A stretch of 64,000 bases of DNA from Saxidomus purpurata (taxonomy: Eukaryota; Mollusca; Bivalvia; Venerida; Veneridae): positions 26,108,428 through 26,172,427 of the forward strand of contig JAFMSR010000012.1 in NCBI GenBank assembly GCA_022818135.1, given 5' to 3'. A model generated the notes under the pieces. It was not told the origin of the DNA, ran no database searches, and saw only the letters and a list, made by a program, of their open reading frames with translations. The position numbers and the translations under genes were made by a program. Shown one piece after another: positions 1 to 12,100 of this stretch; position 1 is the first letter of the stretch, and every line of letters begins with the position of its first letter.

Positions 1-350
1 GCCAATATTGATGAAACTTGGGGGGGAAGTTCTTTGTCTGAAGCCTTCTCATAGTTGTTTAAACTATTTCATTCCATGCAGAACTCTGGTTGCTATGGCA
101 ACAAATAGGAAAAACTTTAAAAAGGCCTAGAGCTTAGATATATCGCATGTGGCATTGCATAGTGGACCTTTACCAAGGTTGTTCAAATTATGACACCAGG
201 GTCAAAATTGACCCCGACCAGGGGGGTCACTTGTTTTTAAATAGGCTTTTATAGGAAAACTTCTCTGAAACCACAAGGCCTATAGAGCTTAAATATTAAG
301 CATGTAGCATTGCCTAGTGGAACTCTACTAAGATTGTTCAAATTTAGACT
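1..350 (+). repeat. Dispersed repeat, 167-bp-unit family (family F), partial copy
   Basis: About two degenerate units of the repeat that is tandemly arrayed at 19128-20110. Shared landmarks are the 'CATGCAGAACTCTGGTTGC' segment, 'AGGCCTAGAGCTTAGATAT', and 'GTTCAAATTATGACACC' followed by a G-rich stretch. The copy runs in from before base 1, so its left end is not visible. It is non-coding. The architecture matches pearl-type bivalve repeats, but homology to a named family is inference. Confidence 0.75.
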
Positions 351-1851
351 CGCAGAAACCATGTTAATACTTAAAATGATGTTAAAACCAATTTGTCTTA
401 AAATAGCATTGACACAAGCTATTTCATAGCATTACTTGATCTGAAAATATATTGTCTTGCAGTTTGTATTTGTGCTTATTGGGTCCACCAACCTCGGTCG
501 AGGTTTATAATTGGTATGACCCGCATTGTCTTGCAGAATGAAGAATGATGCTTATTTAACGCTTTAAATAGGAGAGATCGCCATGACATCACACAGCAAT
601 TTTGATAAGATTGCTGGTGGGCAATAACAGTTGTGTTTACAATGCTTGTGTTTCAGAAAGGAATTTTTGAATTTTTATAACTTTTTTGCTATATGAAGGA
701 TTTTTGAAATTCAAGAAGTTATGAAATGCTCTTGATACTCATATTTCCACATTAAAATATCACTTTTGAAAAAAATACCGTTGTTAATGACACTTGATAT
801 TCATAACAGCTTGTTGCTGCAATAACTATTTACGAAAACAGTGCAAGTTAAGCGCTTGCAAATTTTTCACTTTGAATCTTAACAAAAATTGAAAATAAAC
901 AAAATGTACATTTTATTAGCTTTCTTTTTAAAACATTTTAAAATATCTTGTTTTAAAAAAGTTACGGCCGTTAAAAAAACACCCCTAACAATACAAAAAC
1001 ACGGTCTATTGACTGCTGCCAATCACATTGATCTCTTATCAGAGGAAAATATTGCGTAATAGAGGGTTTTGTTTGCAAACACATCTCTCCTATAGTAACA
1101 TGGTTTTCCGCAATCTAAAATATTTATTCTTAGAGATAAGAGCAGACATGAAACAGTGGAATTTCTTTCCGACAGGTTTAAGACACAGAGTAATATTACA
1201 CAGTTCACTGTGTGAAAACATACATTTTTTATGTTCATATCATTCATTAAGTAGGTCTGTAAAACTGGCATAAACGCTCGTTTCATAATTTTGAGTGAAT
1301 AGCAATTTATTATAAAATGTCACTATATTGGCACTCTGTATGTAAAGGAGATTTATCATAAACTGTCGCTATATTGGCACACCTTACATAAACGAGACAT
1401 TACAAGAAAAACTTATTTATTTATTATTTACATAGACTGGTAGACGCATATACTCTATGAATATATTACATTCACTTATCAACTTGTTGTGTAACAACTA
1501 TGTTTTAAATGCATTACTTGTTCAGCAAGTAAATATTCCTGTTGATATTGAGATAACTCTTGTTTGAAATGATGTTAAATGCTTCAAGAACTGACCCTAA
1601 AATTGTTCTATGTGTGCACAGAAATTGAAGCAGATGGGGCAAATACATTGTCAGCACTTGCACTTGACTTGCTTATTTGCCTCTTAAGTCAAGATTGAAC
1701 ACTGTGATTTTGCTCCATTTTAATGAAAATATTTAAATGTAATGCTTATTTTTAAGTCACTCACATCTTCAGTTTGCTAGACTGGTCACAGAGAACTAAA
1801 TTTATTTAGCTTGGACAGTAGTTTTTCTGGTGTGTTGAGTTTATTGTTACA
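351..1851. other. Intergenic, no gene seen
   Basis: A+T-rich sequence without a convincing coding frame; overlapping short open frames on both strands at about 1023-1286 show no domain. A 60-bp segment at 467-525, recognisable by 'GTGCTTATTGGGTCCACCA', recurs at 3155-3216 next to the nested array element, so part of this stretch is a dispersed repeat fragment. Confidence 0.6.
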
Positions 1852-2052
1852 TACTGTAAAAGTTTTTTTTTGCGAGGTTTTTATTTTTCACTTATTTTCA
1901 CTAAGTAAGCACTTCACAAAATCATCAAACTCACTAAAATAACAAATAATGATTATATATAAAACAGTGCTCGCTTGTGATTTAATTAAAAAACTCACAA
2001 ATATATAGAAAATTGCAAAATAAAGAACTTGCGAATATAGTCTTTTACAGTA
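1852..2052. mobile_element. MITE-like element with CTGTAAAAG inverted ends
   Basis: The ends read TACTGTAAAAG (1852-1862) and CTTTTACAGTA (2042-2052), a perfect inverted match. If the outer TA on each side is the target duplication, the terminal inverted repeat is CTGTAAAAG, the pattern expected of small Tc1/mariner-mobilised elements. The 200-bp interior is A+T-rich and non-coding. Confidence 0.6.
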
Positions 2053-2194
2053 TTATGTTGTATTCAACAGTATTTTAAAAACATTAAACTAGGTACTTGT
2101 AAGCATAATGCATTGTGTTTCTTGTTGATCATTTTTTGTATTGAATATTGTTTGAAATAAAGAATGTTTGCTTGTAATTTTACGGACATATCCC

Positions 2195-2510
2195 CATTAA
2201 ATGACTGCTGACTTATGTACTCACCAATACTGTATTTACTCATAGTGAAGTACTTCAGTCACATTTGTAATAAAACATTTTTAACTTACATTTTCTTTTT
2301 TTCTTTCTTCTTACCGCAGACCTCATATCAATAGGTCTGTATCGCACATTTGAGAACCATTGTTCTGAATTACTTGGTCAAATTTTGTGAAAATCGGATG
2401 CAAAATGTAAAAGGTTTTTAATGTAGTGTCATGTTTTCACTCTGACATGACTTTCTTCCTTTCTTACCATGTACACATAAAGTAGTGCTATCTGATCAAG
2501 TGTTTCCTCA
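2195..2510. repeat. Duplicated segment, paralogue of 52757-54560 (empty site for the non-LTR insertion)
   Basis: This stretch aligns with sequence on both sides of the non-LTR element at 52792-53915. Shared phrases include 'CTTATGTACTCACCAATAC', 'TTTACTCATAGTGAAGTAC', 'TTTGTAATAAAACATTTTT' and further on 'TCAAGTGTTTCCT'. The copy here lacks the insertion, so it serves as an unoccupied target. The two copies are substantially diverged after about 2350. Confidence 0.65.
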
Positions 2511-2679
2511 AGTGGTCCCAGTTCCAAAAAAAAAAAAAAGTCATAGCTAAGGAAGTTACTTTGTCACGAAAAATAAGTATGTTTTTTGTGGTCATTTTTT
2601 AACAATAGTCTATTATTTTTTTTTATGAAATAAGATGTTGAAAGAAAAAATTGTATAATATTAAACACTGAATTCCTTA

Positions 2680-2793
2680 GCAAACAATAGCTTCCTTAGC
2701 AAGCAGTGACTCCCCCTAGAAACAACTGACGTTTAAGCAACCACTGATTTCCTTAGCAACAATTGAGTCCCCTTTCTTGCAACTGGTGACTTT
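2680..2793. repeat. About 21-bp minisatellite (AGCAACCAGTGACTTCCTT type), left part
   Basis: Degenerate head-to-tail units built on 'CTTAGCAACCAGTGACTTCC'. The array resumes at about 4670-4775 on the other side of the inserted element, and a much longer array of the same unit lies at 35285-36030. The array is evidently older than the inserted element. Confidence 0.7.
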
Positions 2794-4650
2794 TTGTGTC
2801 GCCCTTCCGGAGAAAAGGCCATACATAGGGATCGCTTTGTCCGTCTGTCCGTCCGTCGGTCACACAAATTTAACATTGGCTATAACTTTGCCATTTCTTA
2901 AGATTTCTTCATCAAGCTTTACAATTGTATTGCTTATGACAGAAGGGTCATGATGGCGCCAAATTTTGTAGGTCAAGGTCATATTTGACAGAGGTATGCC
3001 CCTTTTAGTACTTAGATTTTGTCAGGAAAACTTAACGTTGGCAATAACTTTGCCATTTCTTAAGATTTCTTCATCTAACTTTCAAATTGCATTGCTTATG
3101 ACATTAGGGTTGTGATTCCTCCAAAATTTGTAGGTCAAGGTCATATTTGATTTTGTAATCGTGCTTATTGGGTCCACCATCCTCTAAAGAGGCAATATTC
3201 GGTACAACCCGTGGGGTCATATTTGACAGATTTATGCCCCTTTTTATGCCCCCAAAGGGTGGCATATTAGAATCGCACCGTCTGTCTGTCTGTCCGTGCG
3301 TCCCCACTTACAAATTCGTGTCCGGACTGTAACTCTGTCATACATTGAAGGATTTTAAAATAACTTGGCACACATGTCTAGCACATCAAGACGACGTGTC
3401 GCGTGCAAGACCCACATCCCTACCTCAAAGGTGAAGGTCACACTTGGAGTATGAAGGTTATGGAATCCTCTATATATGCACACATTCGTGTCCGGACTGT
3501 AACTTTGTCATGCATTGAAGGATTTTAAAATAACTAGGCACACATTTCTAGCACATCAAGACGACGTGTCGCGTGCAAGACCCACGTCCCTAGCTCAAAG
3601 GTCAAGGTCACACTTAGAGTTTGAAGGCAATGGATTCCTCTATGTGCATATATGCACACATTCGTGTCCGGACTGTAACTTTGTCATGCATTGAAGGATT
3701 TTAAAATAACTTGGCACAAATGTCTAGCACATCAAGACGACGTGTCGCGTGCAAGACCCACGTCCCTAGCTCAAAGGTCAAGGTCACAGAGTTTGAAGGT
3801 AATGGAATCCTGTATATATGCACACATTCGTGTCCGGACTGTAACTTTGTCATGCCTTGAAGGATTTTAAAAAAATTTGGCACAAATGTCTAGCACATCA
3901 AGACGACGTGTCGCGTGCAAGACCTACATCCCTACCACAAAGGTCAAGGTCACACTTAGAGTTTATAGGTAATGGAATCCTGTATATATGCATACATTTG
4001 TGTCCGGACTATAACTTTATTATGCTTTGAAGGATTTTAAAATAACTTGGCACAAATGTCTAGCACATCAAGCGGATGTGTCGCGTGCAAGACCCAAGTC
4101 CCTACTTCAAAGGTCAAGGTCACACTTAGTGTTTAAAGTAATGGAATACTGTATGCATGATTACTCTGTCATGCATGGAAGGATTTTAAAATTACATAGC
4201 ACATTTATTGAGCACATGGAGAGGACACAGACTGTGAGGCACCTCTTTCGGGGGCATTCGTCACTTGTGAGCAACAGCTTTTGTTATATTTAGATTTTTG
4301 CTTTAACTTTGCCATTTCTTAAGATTTCTTAATCAAACTTTGAAATTGTATTCTTATTTCAAAAGGGTTGTGATGCCACCAAATTTTGCAGGTCAAGGTC
4401 ATATTTGACAGAGTTATGTCCCTTTTTGTACTTAGATTTTGTCACGAAAACTTAATGATGGCTATAACTTTGCCATTTCTTAAAATTTCTTCGACAAACT
4501 TTCAAATTGTATTGCTTATGACATAAGCGTCATGATGCCACCAAATTTTGTTGGTCAAGGTCATATTTGACAGAGTTACGCCCTTTTTTGTTCTTAGATT
4601 TTGTCACAAAATTATTGGTTATTCTGACAAAGCATAAGAGGGCGACACAA
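2794..4650. mobile_element. Inverted-terminus tandem-array element (type A), with a nested type B element
   Basis: The ends are TTGTGTCGCCCT (2794-2805) and AGGGCGACACAA (4639-4650), a perfect 12-bp inverted repeat. Just inside the left end is a 'GTCCGTCTGTCCGTCCGTC' run, typical of these bivalve elements. The core holds units of about 160 bp ('GCTATAACTTTGCCATTTC ... TTTTGTAGGTCAAGGTCATA') at about 2860-3150 and 4300-4610. The middle is occupied by a second element of a different unit. It is non-coding and resembles pearl elements in plan; the family assignment is inferred. Confidence 0.65.
3239..4264. mobile_element. Nested tandem-array element (type B), about 170-bp units
   Basis: Starts with TTATGCCCCCAAAGGGTGGCA and ends near CTCTTTCGGGGGCATTCG, an imperfect inverted terminus around CCCCC/GGGGG. 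The core has about five units of 166-176 bp; 'ATTCGTGTCCGGACTGTAAC' recurs at about 3313, 3485, 3661, 3827 and 3998. Each unit contains AAAGGTCAAGGTCA or a close variant. A second copy lies at 56621-58085. It sits inside the type A element, so it inserted later or replaced part of the core. Confidence 0.7.
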
Positions 4651-4800
4651 GTGTTCTACTGAACACCCATCTAGTAGTGACCAGTGACTTCTTTAGTAAC
4701 CAGTGATTTTCCATAGCAACCAGTGACTTCCTTTGCAACTACTGACTCCCTTGAGCAACAAGTGCCTTCCTTTGGTAAGTGCACCGGTACTAAGGTCATT
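4651..4800. repeat. About 21-bp minisatellite, right part
   Basis: Continuation of the 'CCAGTGACTTCCTT' array interrupted at 2793. It ends with 'GGTAAGTGCACCGGTACT', and the same phrase closes the long array at 36030-36050. This points to the minisatellite being an internal part of a larger repeated element. Confidence 0.65.
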
Positions 4801-5059
4801 ATTGCCTTCTTGTTAGCAACAATCATAGTGAACTTTAGTTATTGATCTTTATAGCTTTTCAATAGGAGGTAGGAAAATAAAAAAATACTTGATGGTATGA
4901 ATTTTGTTACATTTGATTTCAAAAATACTTGTTCTTTATATAAATATCGTATATACCAAATTTGTGCTATATATAGCTATAATGAATCCCAGATATGAGG
5001 AACAAATTTGATAGGTTCCGAGCAGTTCGTTATAAGTGGAATTTACTGTATAGACCTTG

Positions 5060-5496
5060 TAACCTTATAAAATAGGCTGATGAAAAATAAATTGGGTTGA
5101 TTGTCCGTCGTCTGTCAACATTTTTATTCAAACGACATCTCCTCTGTAACCGCTGGAACTATGCAGGGATGTTCCTTGCATGAAGCTCTACCAATATTGT
5201 TCAAAGAATGTCATTCCATGCAGAACTCTGATTGCTATAGCGAAAAATAGGAAAACCTTTAAAAATCTTCATCTCTGATATCACAAGGCCTAGAGTTTAG
5301 GTCTTTGGCATGTAGCATCTAATAGACCTCTACCAAGATTGTAAAACTTGATTTCACCAGGATTCATTATATTAACACATCTAGTAGGCGTATATAGTGG
5401 CCCTCTATGAATTATGTTTAAGCCATGACCCCTTGTATTATTGGCAATTGATATACAGGTGAGCGATATAGGGCCATCTTGGTCCTCTTGTTTAGT
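5060..5496 (+). repeat. Family F repeat copy with its palindromic end
   Basis: Contains the family F landmarks ('TCCTTGCATGAAGCTCTACC', 'CATGCAGAACTCTG', 'CACAAGGCCTAGAG', 'GGCATGTAGCAT', 'CTCTACCAAGATTG') and terminates in 'GTGAGCGATATAGGGCCATC...CCTCTTGTTT', the same end as at 20112-20152. Just upstream (4985-5052) is a fragment of a 'GTTCGTTATAAGTGG' MITE family also seen at 60955 and 62167. Confidence 0.7.
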
Positions 5497-5737
5497 TTTC
5501 ACTTGATATCGCCCAGTATTTGTATTCAGTACACATCTTGATCTCTCTGTAATGCTATAAGTAGCAAACTGGTTTATCTAAAAAATCTATTCTTTGAGAT
5601 GAGACATTAGATTGTTTACATAACTTGAAATAACTTATAAAGTAATGTATGTCATTGTGATTGTTAAGTTAGATTTTATGAATAAATGTAGTTAAAACTG
5701 TTTCTGTGCGATACAAATTAAGGGATAATAGTCTTAT

Positions 5738-5950
5738 CCTGTACGAAAAATTCAATCGTAATATTGGCATAAAATGCATGTAAAATAGTCGTGACGACTG
5801 TTCTACGATCGTATTTCAAACGTAAATAAATTACGACTACAAAGTACGACCGGAGTTACGACTGCTCTGTCGTATTTTCTTATCATTACGATCGTAATTC
5901 TGAACTTAGAATTTTTCTTGTTCTGTTTTGATCGTAATTTGGGACTTAGA
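5738..5950. repeat. Cluster of ACGATCGT-type palindromic motifs (copy 1)
   Basis: The segment opens with CCTGTACGAAA and carries about ten variants of TACGATCGTA / ATTACGACT / CAATCGTAAT in both orientations within 210 bp. A second cluster at 16978-17273 ends with TTTCGTACAGG, the exact reverse complement of the opening, so the two are probably opposite-orientation copies of one repeat. No coding capacity. Confidence 0.6.
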
Positions 5951-6107
5951 AAAATTTCACTATGTTGTGGACTTAGTCTTTTTTCGCACAGATAGTTACT
6001 GATAGTTGTAAACATTTTCACTTGAACTTAAATATATTCAGAATGAAATCCTCAAAATGCTATTTGACAGGTTTCAGCATAATATTTGGACAGAATGTGT
6101 TAGTGCC

Positions 6108-6182
6108 AACTAATACAATCAAAGCACTGAAAGTGCTGACAACAAGGAGTCCTCTGCAAAATTGGGCACAAGGGAGTTTTCT
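6108..6182 (-). repeat. Short dispersed repeat shared with 29103-29180
   Basis: Read on the minus strand, this segment matches plus-strand 29103-29180 over about 70 bp; the shared core is 'CAGCACTTTCAGTGCTTTGAT' with small changes. It lies inside a 62-codon minus-strand open frame, so that frame is not a gene. Probably part of a SINE or other short interspersed repeat. Confidence 0.5.
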
Positions 6183-6249
6183 TACAGACAATGAGTGATC
6201 ATTTGTGTCAATACTTTGTAAAATTACTTGATTTTGGTTACTGTCCATT

Positions 6250-7090
6250 TATTTTAATCAAGGAACCTGTAGTTCATTGACAACACATCATGTTGCTGTT
6301 GTTTTATTATTTTCAAAAACATGGTGTTGCTTGAGACTTTTCGACGAAGTAAAATACAGTGCTTTTAAATTGTATACAACCAGCATTGTTCATGAGAAAT
6401 CCTTCAGAAATACGTGACACGACCTACACAGCACATAAAAGCTGCTCGCTGTCAGATTTTGTTAATATTTGTAATTTTGTAAAATATTGTCTTTCATAAT
6501 GTATAAAACAATAACATAATTAAGAGCATAATAGTCATATAAAAAGGTTCCAGTATACATTCCAGTCAAGTACATCTGTAGATTTGAAATAATACGCTAC
6601 CAGCTGATAATGCGTAAAGTAATACCAGCATTTTCATTCGATTTTGGCTAATTCCTACTTAGATTGTTACTTCTATTGTTGATTTTAGCCATTAGTTTTA
6701 TGTTTATGTATTAGTATGTCGTTGTTTATAACTTAATTTTCCCCAACGGCAACTGAAAGCCAGCAGCTTTATATGAAATTGTCTATTATTTCACGACATT
6801 TTCATGAAACCTCAAATCTAAGTGGTTATATGCATTATGTTTCCGTAAGGGACATATATGCTGACATCATAAAACATATTATACACGTCATTATTTTCAT
6901 AATGATATCCGACCAGATCCACTCCCATGGTTTAGTGGTTAAAGAAGCTGACTTGAAATCACTGTAACCTCCAACCTAGTACTGGAACATTCTATGACGA
7001 TGTTAGGTAAACTAGCTGCCTATTAAACATACCAAATACATGCACTTTTGAAGTGGGCGTTTAACTCCTACAACACTATCCGATCAGAAA
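6250..7090. other. Intergenic; one weak tRNA-like patch
   Basis: No gene seen. At about 6924-6970 the plus strand reads 'CCATGGTTTAGTGGTTAAAG...GACTTGAAATC', reminiscent of a tRNA A box and anticodon region, but no B box or cloverleaf follows at the proper distance. It is at most a decayed SINE head. Confidence 0.4.
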
Positions 7091-7094
7091 TCAT

Positions 7095-7530
7095 AAAAGA
7101 AAGCAAATGCGGCATTTTTTCTAAAAGTGACATACCCTATAACTCATGCCAAAACGAAATAACCTCCAAAATAATAAATAGAATCTGTAGAATTACATGA
7201 ATTATAACTTAATCTAAAAGTTTCCGCGGGTTTTTGAAAGTATTTCATTAGAAAAACTTTACAGAATTCAAACTCATTTTTCTGAAAGTGACATATCCTA
7301 TAGCTGATGTCAAACAAAATAACATCCAAAAAATAATAAATAGAATATGTAGAAGCACATGTATCATATCTTAACCTAAAAGTTTCAGCGTTTTTTTCAA
7401 AGTATTTCATATTTTTTTTACAGAATTCAAACTCATATTTTTGTTGATTTTTCACAACAGCATTGCATCGGCAGTTCGCACCCCACAGTTTCATTTCATC
7501 ACGTTTTGTGTTGGTAAGGGGAGATAACAA
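7095..7530 (-). repeat. Tandemly duplicated about 161-bp repeat with coding-like frame
   Basis: Two adjacent units, about 7095-7270 and 7271-7440, share 'AAAGTGACATA...CCTATA', 'AATAATAAATAGAAT', 'CTAAAAGTTTC' and 'ACAGAATTCAAACTCAT'. The minus-strand frame (128 codons) is a by-product: its protein repeats 'FEFCK...KYF...AETFRLxY' twice. It matches no known domain, so I treat it as repeat rather than gene. An uncharacterised small protein is not fully excluded. Confidence 0.55.
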
Positions 7531-8883
7531 CCATTTTAAGTAGTCTATTAGCCTTACACTTTAATTTACTTTAAGAAATCTTTTGAAAAGCTAGATATTA
7601 AACCCAGGATTATTCTTAGAGCCTATAATACTTTGAAACTTAATCATAATATATTAAGTAGGCTACACAAAAATATTAAGTGTTCTCTTACCATTTTTCA
7701 TCGGTTTGCGGCACCATTCAAATTTTATGAATGGAAGCGTTAGAATGAAATACATATACAATCGTTTTGATCACGTGAACGCCAATCTAAAGATAGACTG
7801 CATATTGCTAATGTATGTACATATTTACGTCGTTTATCTTTTTTAAAAAGAGATTTTTCTTGTTAGTACTGGCTGATATCTGAGTGAGGGAAACACTTTA
7901 TAAAGTTTGTATTGCTAGTTGCTGTATTGCAGAATGAGTTTACACAGTAGATGACATGTAAACGCTAACATTGCTGCCTGATGGTGTAGTAATTTAAATA
8001 TTCTGAATTTTGCCTACATTAGTGTTACAATGATTTAAAGCATTTACACGTATATTTGGAGACGGAAATGACTTTTATTTATTTTTTAAGTCAAGATCAC
8101 AAACACGATCCCCGCGCGTTTCAGCTAAAGTTGATCTACTTTGCAGGCGAAAGGAGAAACCTATGGTGGTTCAAATTGTCAGGGTTTGTGGGGGATATTC
8201 GTACGCCGCTCTATTCGTTTCTAAAAGCCAGGATGAATTTTGTGCATTTTGAGCAATGAGGTTTGGATATACCGGCGTATCCCGGCTTACGCCGCATCCT
8301 GCGTCAAACGAATAGGCCCTCTGCCGAGTCGTTTTCAAAATTGGCTACTAAAACAAGGAGTCATGTGACTCCTCGTTAAAAACAAAATATTTCCATTATT
8401 ATTCAATGATTTATTATTTTCAACTTAAGTATTTTTCTGCTAAGTATTTGCTTTCAAACTCCAAATTTCTATTTTTTAAAAATTAATTCTTTCATATCTG
8501 AAAATTGTATTAATGTTCTAGAATAATGTTCAAATTATAAGGGATTTTCATAAGTTTGAGATTCTAAATTTGCTCAATGTACATTGTTCATTTTCTCAGG
8601 TGTGCAGAGGTTTCAGTCTAAAATTAATTTAACTGTTACTGACTTGAAACTATAATAGAGATGAAAAGCATGCATGCACACATTATAAGTTATGTGTCTA
8701 TAAGTCAAGCCTTTTTCATGTTTTATTTTTTAACAGTGAACAGCACTGTATAAAACTCATACAGCCCTTTATTTTGCAAATCTGCAGTCACTGTGAAGAT
8801 AAACAGGAGGCAAGGTAATTAATCTCTGTGGGGTCATTCAGGGAACTTGGTCATAAAAATAGATAGCATACAAAGATAACATT
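7531..8883. other. Intergenic, no gene seen
   Basis: A+T-rich. A C+G-rich patch with 'CCGGCGTATCCCGGCTTACGCCG' lies at about 8270-8295, and a short hairpin (AGGAGTCA-TG-TGACTCCT) at 8356-8373. No domain-bearing frame. It ends at the 5' LTR of the retrotransposon. Confidence 0.6.
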
Positions 8884-9060
8884 CGCCAGTAGGTTTGATT
8901 TGTACGTTAAGGTACGGTTGAGTACGGACATTATACTATAGTCTTTAGCTGAGTTGTTTCCCTTCGTTCTCGATCCTTCGTTTGTTGTGAAAACAGTTCG
9001 CATCATTAAATTGCAAACAACCTTCCGAATTGTTGTGTTTCTGATTCCGACTGACTGGCG
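8884..9060 (+). repeat. 5' long terminal repeat, 177 bp
   Basis: Aligns base for base with 14406-14586 apart from one substitution and one 4-bp indel. It begins CGCCAG and ends CTGGCG, a perfect 6-bp inverted repeat, instead of the usual TG...CA. It should carry the element's promoter and polyadenylation functions; no clear TATA box is seen ('TTATACTATAG' at 8931-8941 is the nearest candidate). Confidence 0.92.
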
Positions 9061-9078
9061 TGGTGGCAGCGGCGATCA
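9061..9078 (+). other. Primer-binding site
   Basis: TGGTGGCAGCGG follows the 5' LTR with no gap and starts with the TGG expected opposite a tRNA 3' CCA. It differs at two positions from the TGGTAGCAGAGG that would pair with a typical initiator tRNA-Met 3' end, so the primer tRNA is uncertain. Confidence 0.65.
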
Positions 9079-9193
9079 AAGAACCCGATCGTGTGTTTGA
9101 CATTCAAAGTGACTATCAAAAAGGTCTATCAGTCGTAAATTTGCTTTGCAAAGGACAGTGCTACTTCACATTGTAGTGTTAAAACAAACAATC

Positions 9194-12100
9194 ATGGCTA
9201 GTAATCGCGCACCAAAACAGTGGCGCTTAACGAGGGAAGAAACAATTACCTCCTTTGAGTCCTGGAGACAAAACCTACAGTATACATTGGCTTTAGATTC
9301 AAACTTTGCACCGTTCTTGGTTGAGGGGTTCACATGGGGAAAGAAAACTAACACGACTCCTCTACGGGGTATGGCAGATGATGGTGAGGCAGTTCCCGAA
9401 GCTAGTCGACGTACTGCAGCGCAGAAAGTGACGCACTTAGAACTTATGTTGGGCCAGATTGCAAATTTCTGCCCAGTTATTTCCCGTAATAGTATAGTGA
9501 AAAATTCTACATCAATGAACAGCATCTGGCAGTCTGTACGGTTACATTTTGGATTTCAGTCTACAGGGGGTCATTTTCTTGATTTCGATAACATACGGTT
9601 ACAAGCTGGAGAGCGTCCAGAGGACTTATATCAGAGGCTTTCAAGTTTCATCGAGGATAATTTACTGAAAAAGGATGGTAGTATCTCACACCTAGGAAAC
9701 ATACCAGATGAAGATGAGGAAATTTCTCCTACAATTGACAATTTGATAGTGTTAACTTGGCTTAGATTAGTTGACAATCGTTTACCTGCACTTGTTAAAC
9801 AGAGGTACGGCACTGAACTTAGATCAAAATCTCTTGCTTCATTAAAACCGGAAATTTCTCTTGCCTTAGAGAGCCTATTAGATGAAATTCACACTATTTC
9901 TGAAGCAAAGGTACTACGCTCGGCATTTAAACCCACCAGAAAAACTGAAGGCGCAAAATTTCAACCAGTCTCTCGCAATAGTCCGTCATGTCCATTATGC
10001 AAACAAGCCGGTCGCCAAAAGTACAATCACTATCTAAGTAAATGTAGATACTTGCCAGAAGATGACAGGCAATATCTTTCAAAAGTTAGACATACTGTGC
10101 CAGACGATACTGACGACAGTCCAGACAATTCTGATTGTGAAGAGATGACACACCCTTCTTATAGTTTAAGAGACGCCTCATCTAGACTTGTGAGCACCAA
10201 ACAATCTCCTATTCTTAAGACATTTTACAAACACTTCCCTGTTCATGTAACTTTGGACACTGGTGCAGAAATTAACATGTTGAAAATGTCTATTGCGCAG
10301 TACTTAGGCGTCCCTATCAAGAAAAGCAACCAGCGTGCACTTCAGGCTGATGGCTCTACCCCACTTAGAGTTGCCGGAGAGACCCACATTATACTCACAC
10401 GTGGTAAACAAGACTTAATACTAGATGCTTTGGTTGTACATGATTTAGATGTTGATCTACTCGGTGGGATACCATTTATGGCTACTAATGACATTATGGT
10501 TAGACCGTCTAAGCAACAAATTGTGGTTCGCGCAACAGACGAGGTGTTTTACTCGCCAGAAAGATCAGACTCATCTGTAAACCATGTCCGCAGAGCTCAA
10601 GCATTTATTCTCAGAGCCAGTTCCAGTGACTCCACCATCACATGGCCTGGATCATATCTCGAGGTTACAGTACCAAATGATGTTGACCCGGATGGATCTA
10701 TCGCGACAGAGCCAAAGTTTGGTGCATTATGCAACACACAATGGCCTTCTCCACAAATTGTTGAAGCTGTATCCGGCAAGGTCAGAATACTTAACTCAGC
10801 TACGGACCCAATATACGTTCGCACTAATGAACATATTTGTCAGGCGCGCCATACTACCTCTTCGTATTCTCGAGACGCGCACAGTGACACAGTGAATATA
10901 CCCTCATCATGTCATTCAGCTAAGTCAGGGTTCCTCTCGGATACAGTTTCGGTAGATCCAGATGAACTATTGGCTGAGCCCATCCGTCAAAAGTTTCGCA
11001 ACGTTATATCTCAATACGACAGTGTATTTGATAGCACAATATCTGGATATAATGGGACTTCTGGCCCCTTTAAGGCAGTTGTAAACATGGGACCCGTTCA
11101 ACCACCACAGCGTAAGGGACGTCTTCCACAGTATGCCAGGGATAAACTAGTTGAGCTCCAACAACATTTCGATGAGTTGGAAAAGCAAGGTGTATTTTCA
11201 CGTCCAGAAGACATCAATGTTGCTGTCGAGTACCTCAATCCATCATTTCTAGTGAAAAAGCCACTAGGTGGATTTCGTCTGGTAACTGCATTCGCGGATG
11301 TAGGTCGATATGCTAAGCCCCAACCATTTCTTATGCCTGATGTTGACACCATATTGCGAAATATTGGTCAATGGACATACATAATAGTTTCTGATTTAAC
11401 GAGCGCATTCTACCAGATTCCGCTGTCTGCAGAATCAATGAAGTATTGTGGAGTAGTGACACCATTTCGTGGTGTACGCGTTTATACAAGATGTGCCATG
11501 GGCATGCCGGGCTCTGAAACTGCTTTGGAGGAACTTATGTGCCGGGTTTTGGGAGACCTTCTTCAAGATGGTGTAGTTGCCAAACTAGCTGACGATCTCT
11601 ACTGTGGGGGTAACACGCCAGAAGAGCTGCTGGAAAACTGGACACGAGTTTTGGATGCTTTACAGAAGAACAACTTGAAGCTCAAGCCTACCAAGACTAT
11701 TGTCTGTCCTAAGTCCACAACTATACTGGGGTGGACCTGGAAGCAGGGCACATTATCTGCAAGTCGTCACCGTCTAGCTGCCTTATCTACATGCCAAGTC
11801 CCAGACACGGTCCATGGTCTACGATCATTCATCGGCGCGTACAAAGTTTTAGGACGCGTCCTACCAAACTGTTCTCAGATGATGGCGCCATTAGATGACA
11901 TTATTGCTGGTAAAAACTCTCCAGAGAAGATTACTTGGGATGACGACACTCGCCAACATTTCCACAATGCACAATCTGCTCTCACTAACAACAAGTCCAT
12001 TGTGATCCCACAACCCACTGATCAACTATGGATTGTTACGGATGGATCTGTGAAAAAGCATGGTATTGGAGCTACTCTATATGTTATGCGCGATGGAAAA

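Noticed and set aside
1023..1286. Overlapping 81- and 87-codon frames on opposite strands
   Set aside because: No domain and no splice or start context; both strands open at once in A+T-rich DNA is expected by chance.
6060..6248. 62-codon minus-strand frame with a hydrophobic stretch
   Set aside because: Part of it is a dispersed repeat also present at 29103-29180, so the apparent membrane segment has no standing.
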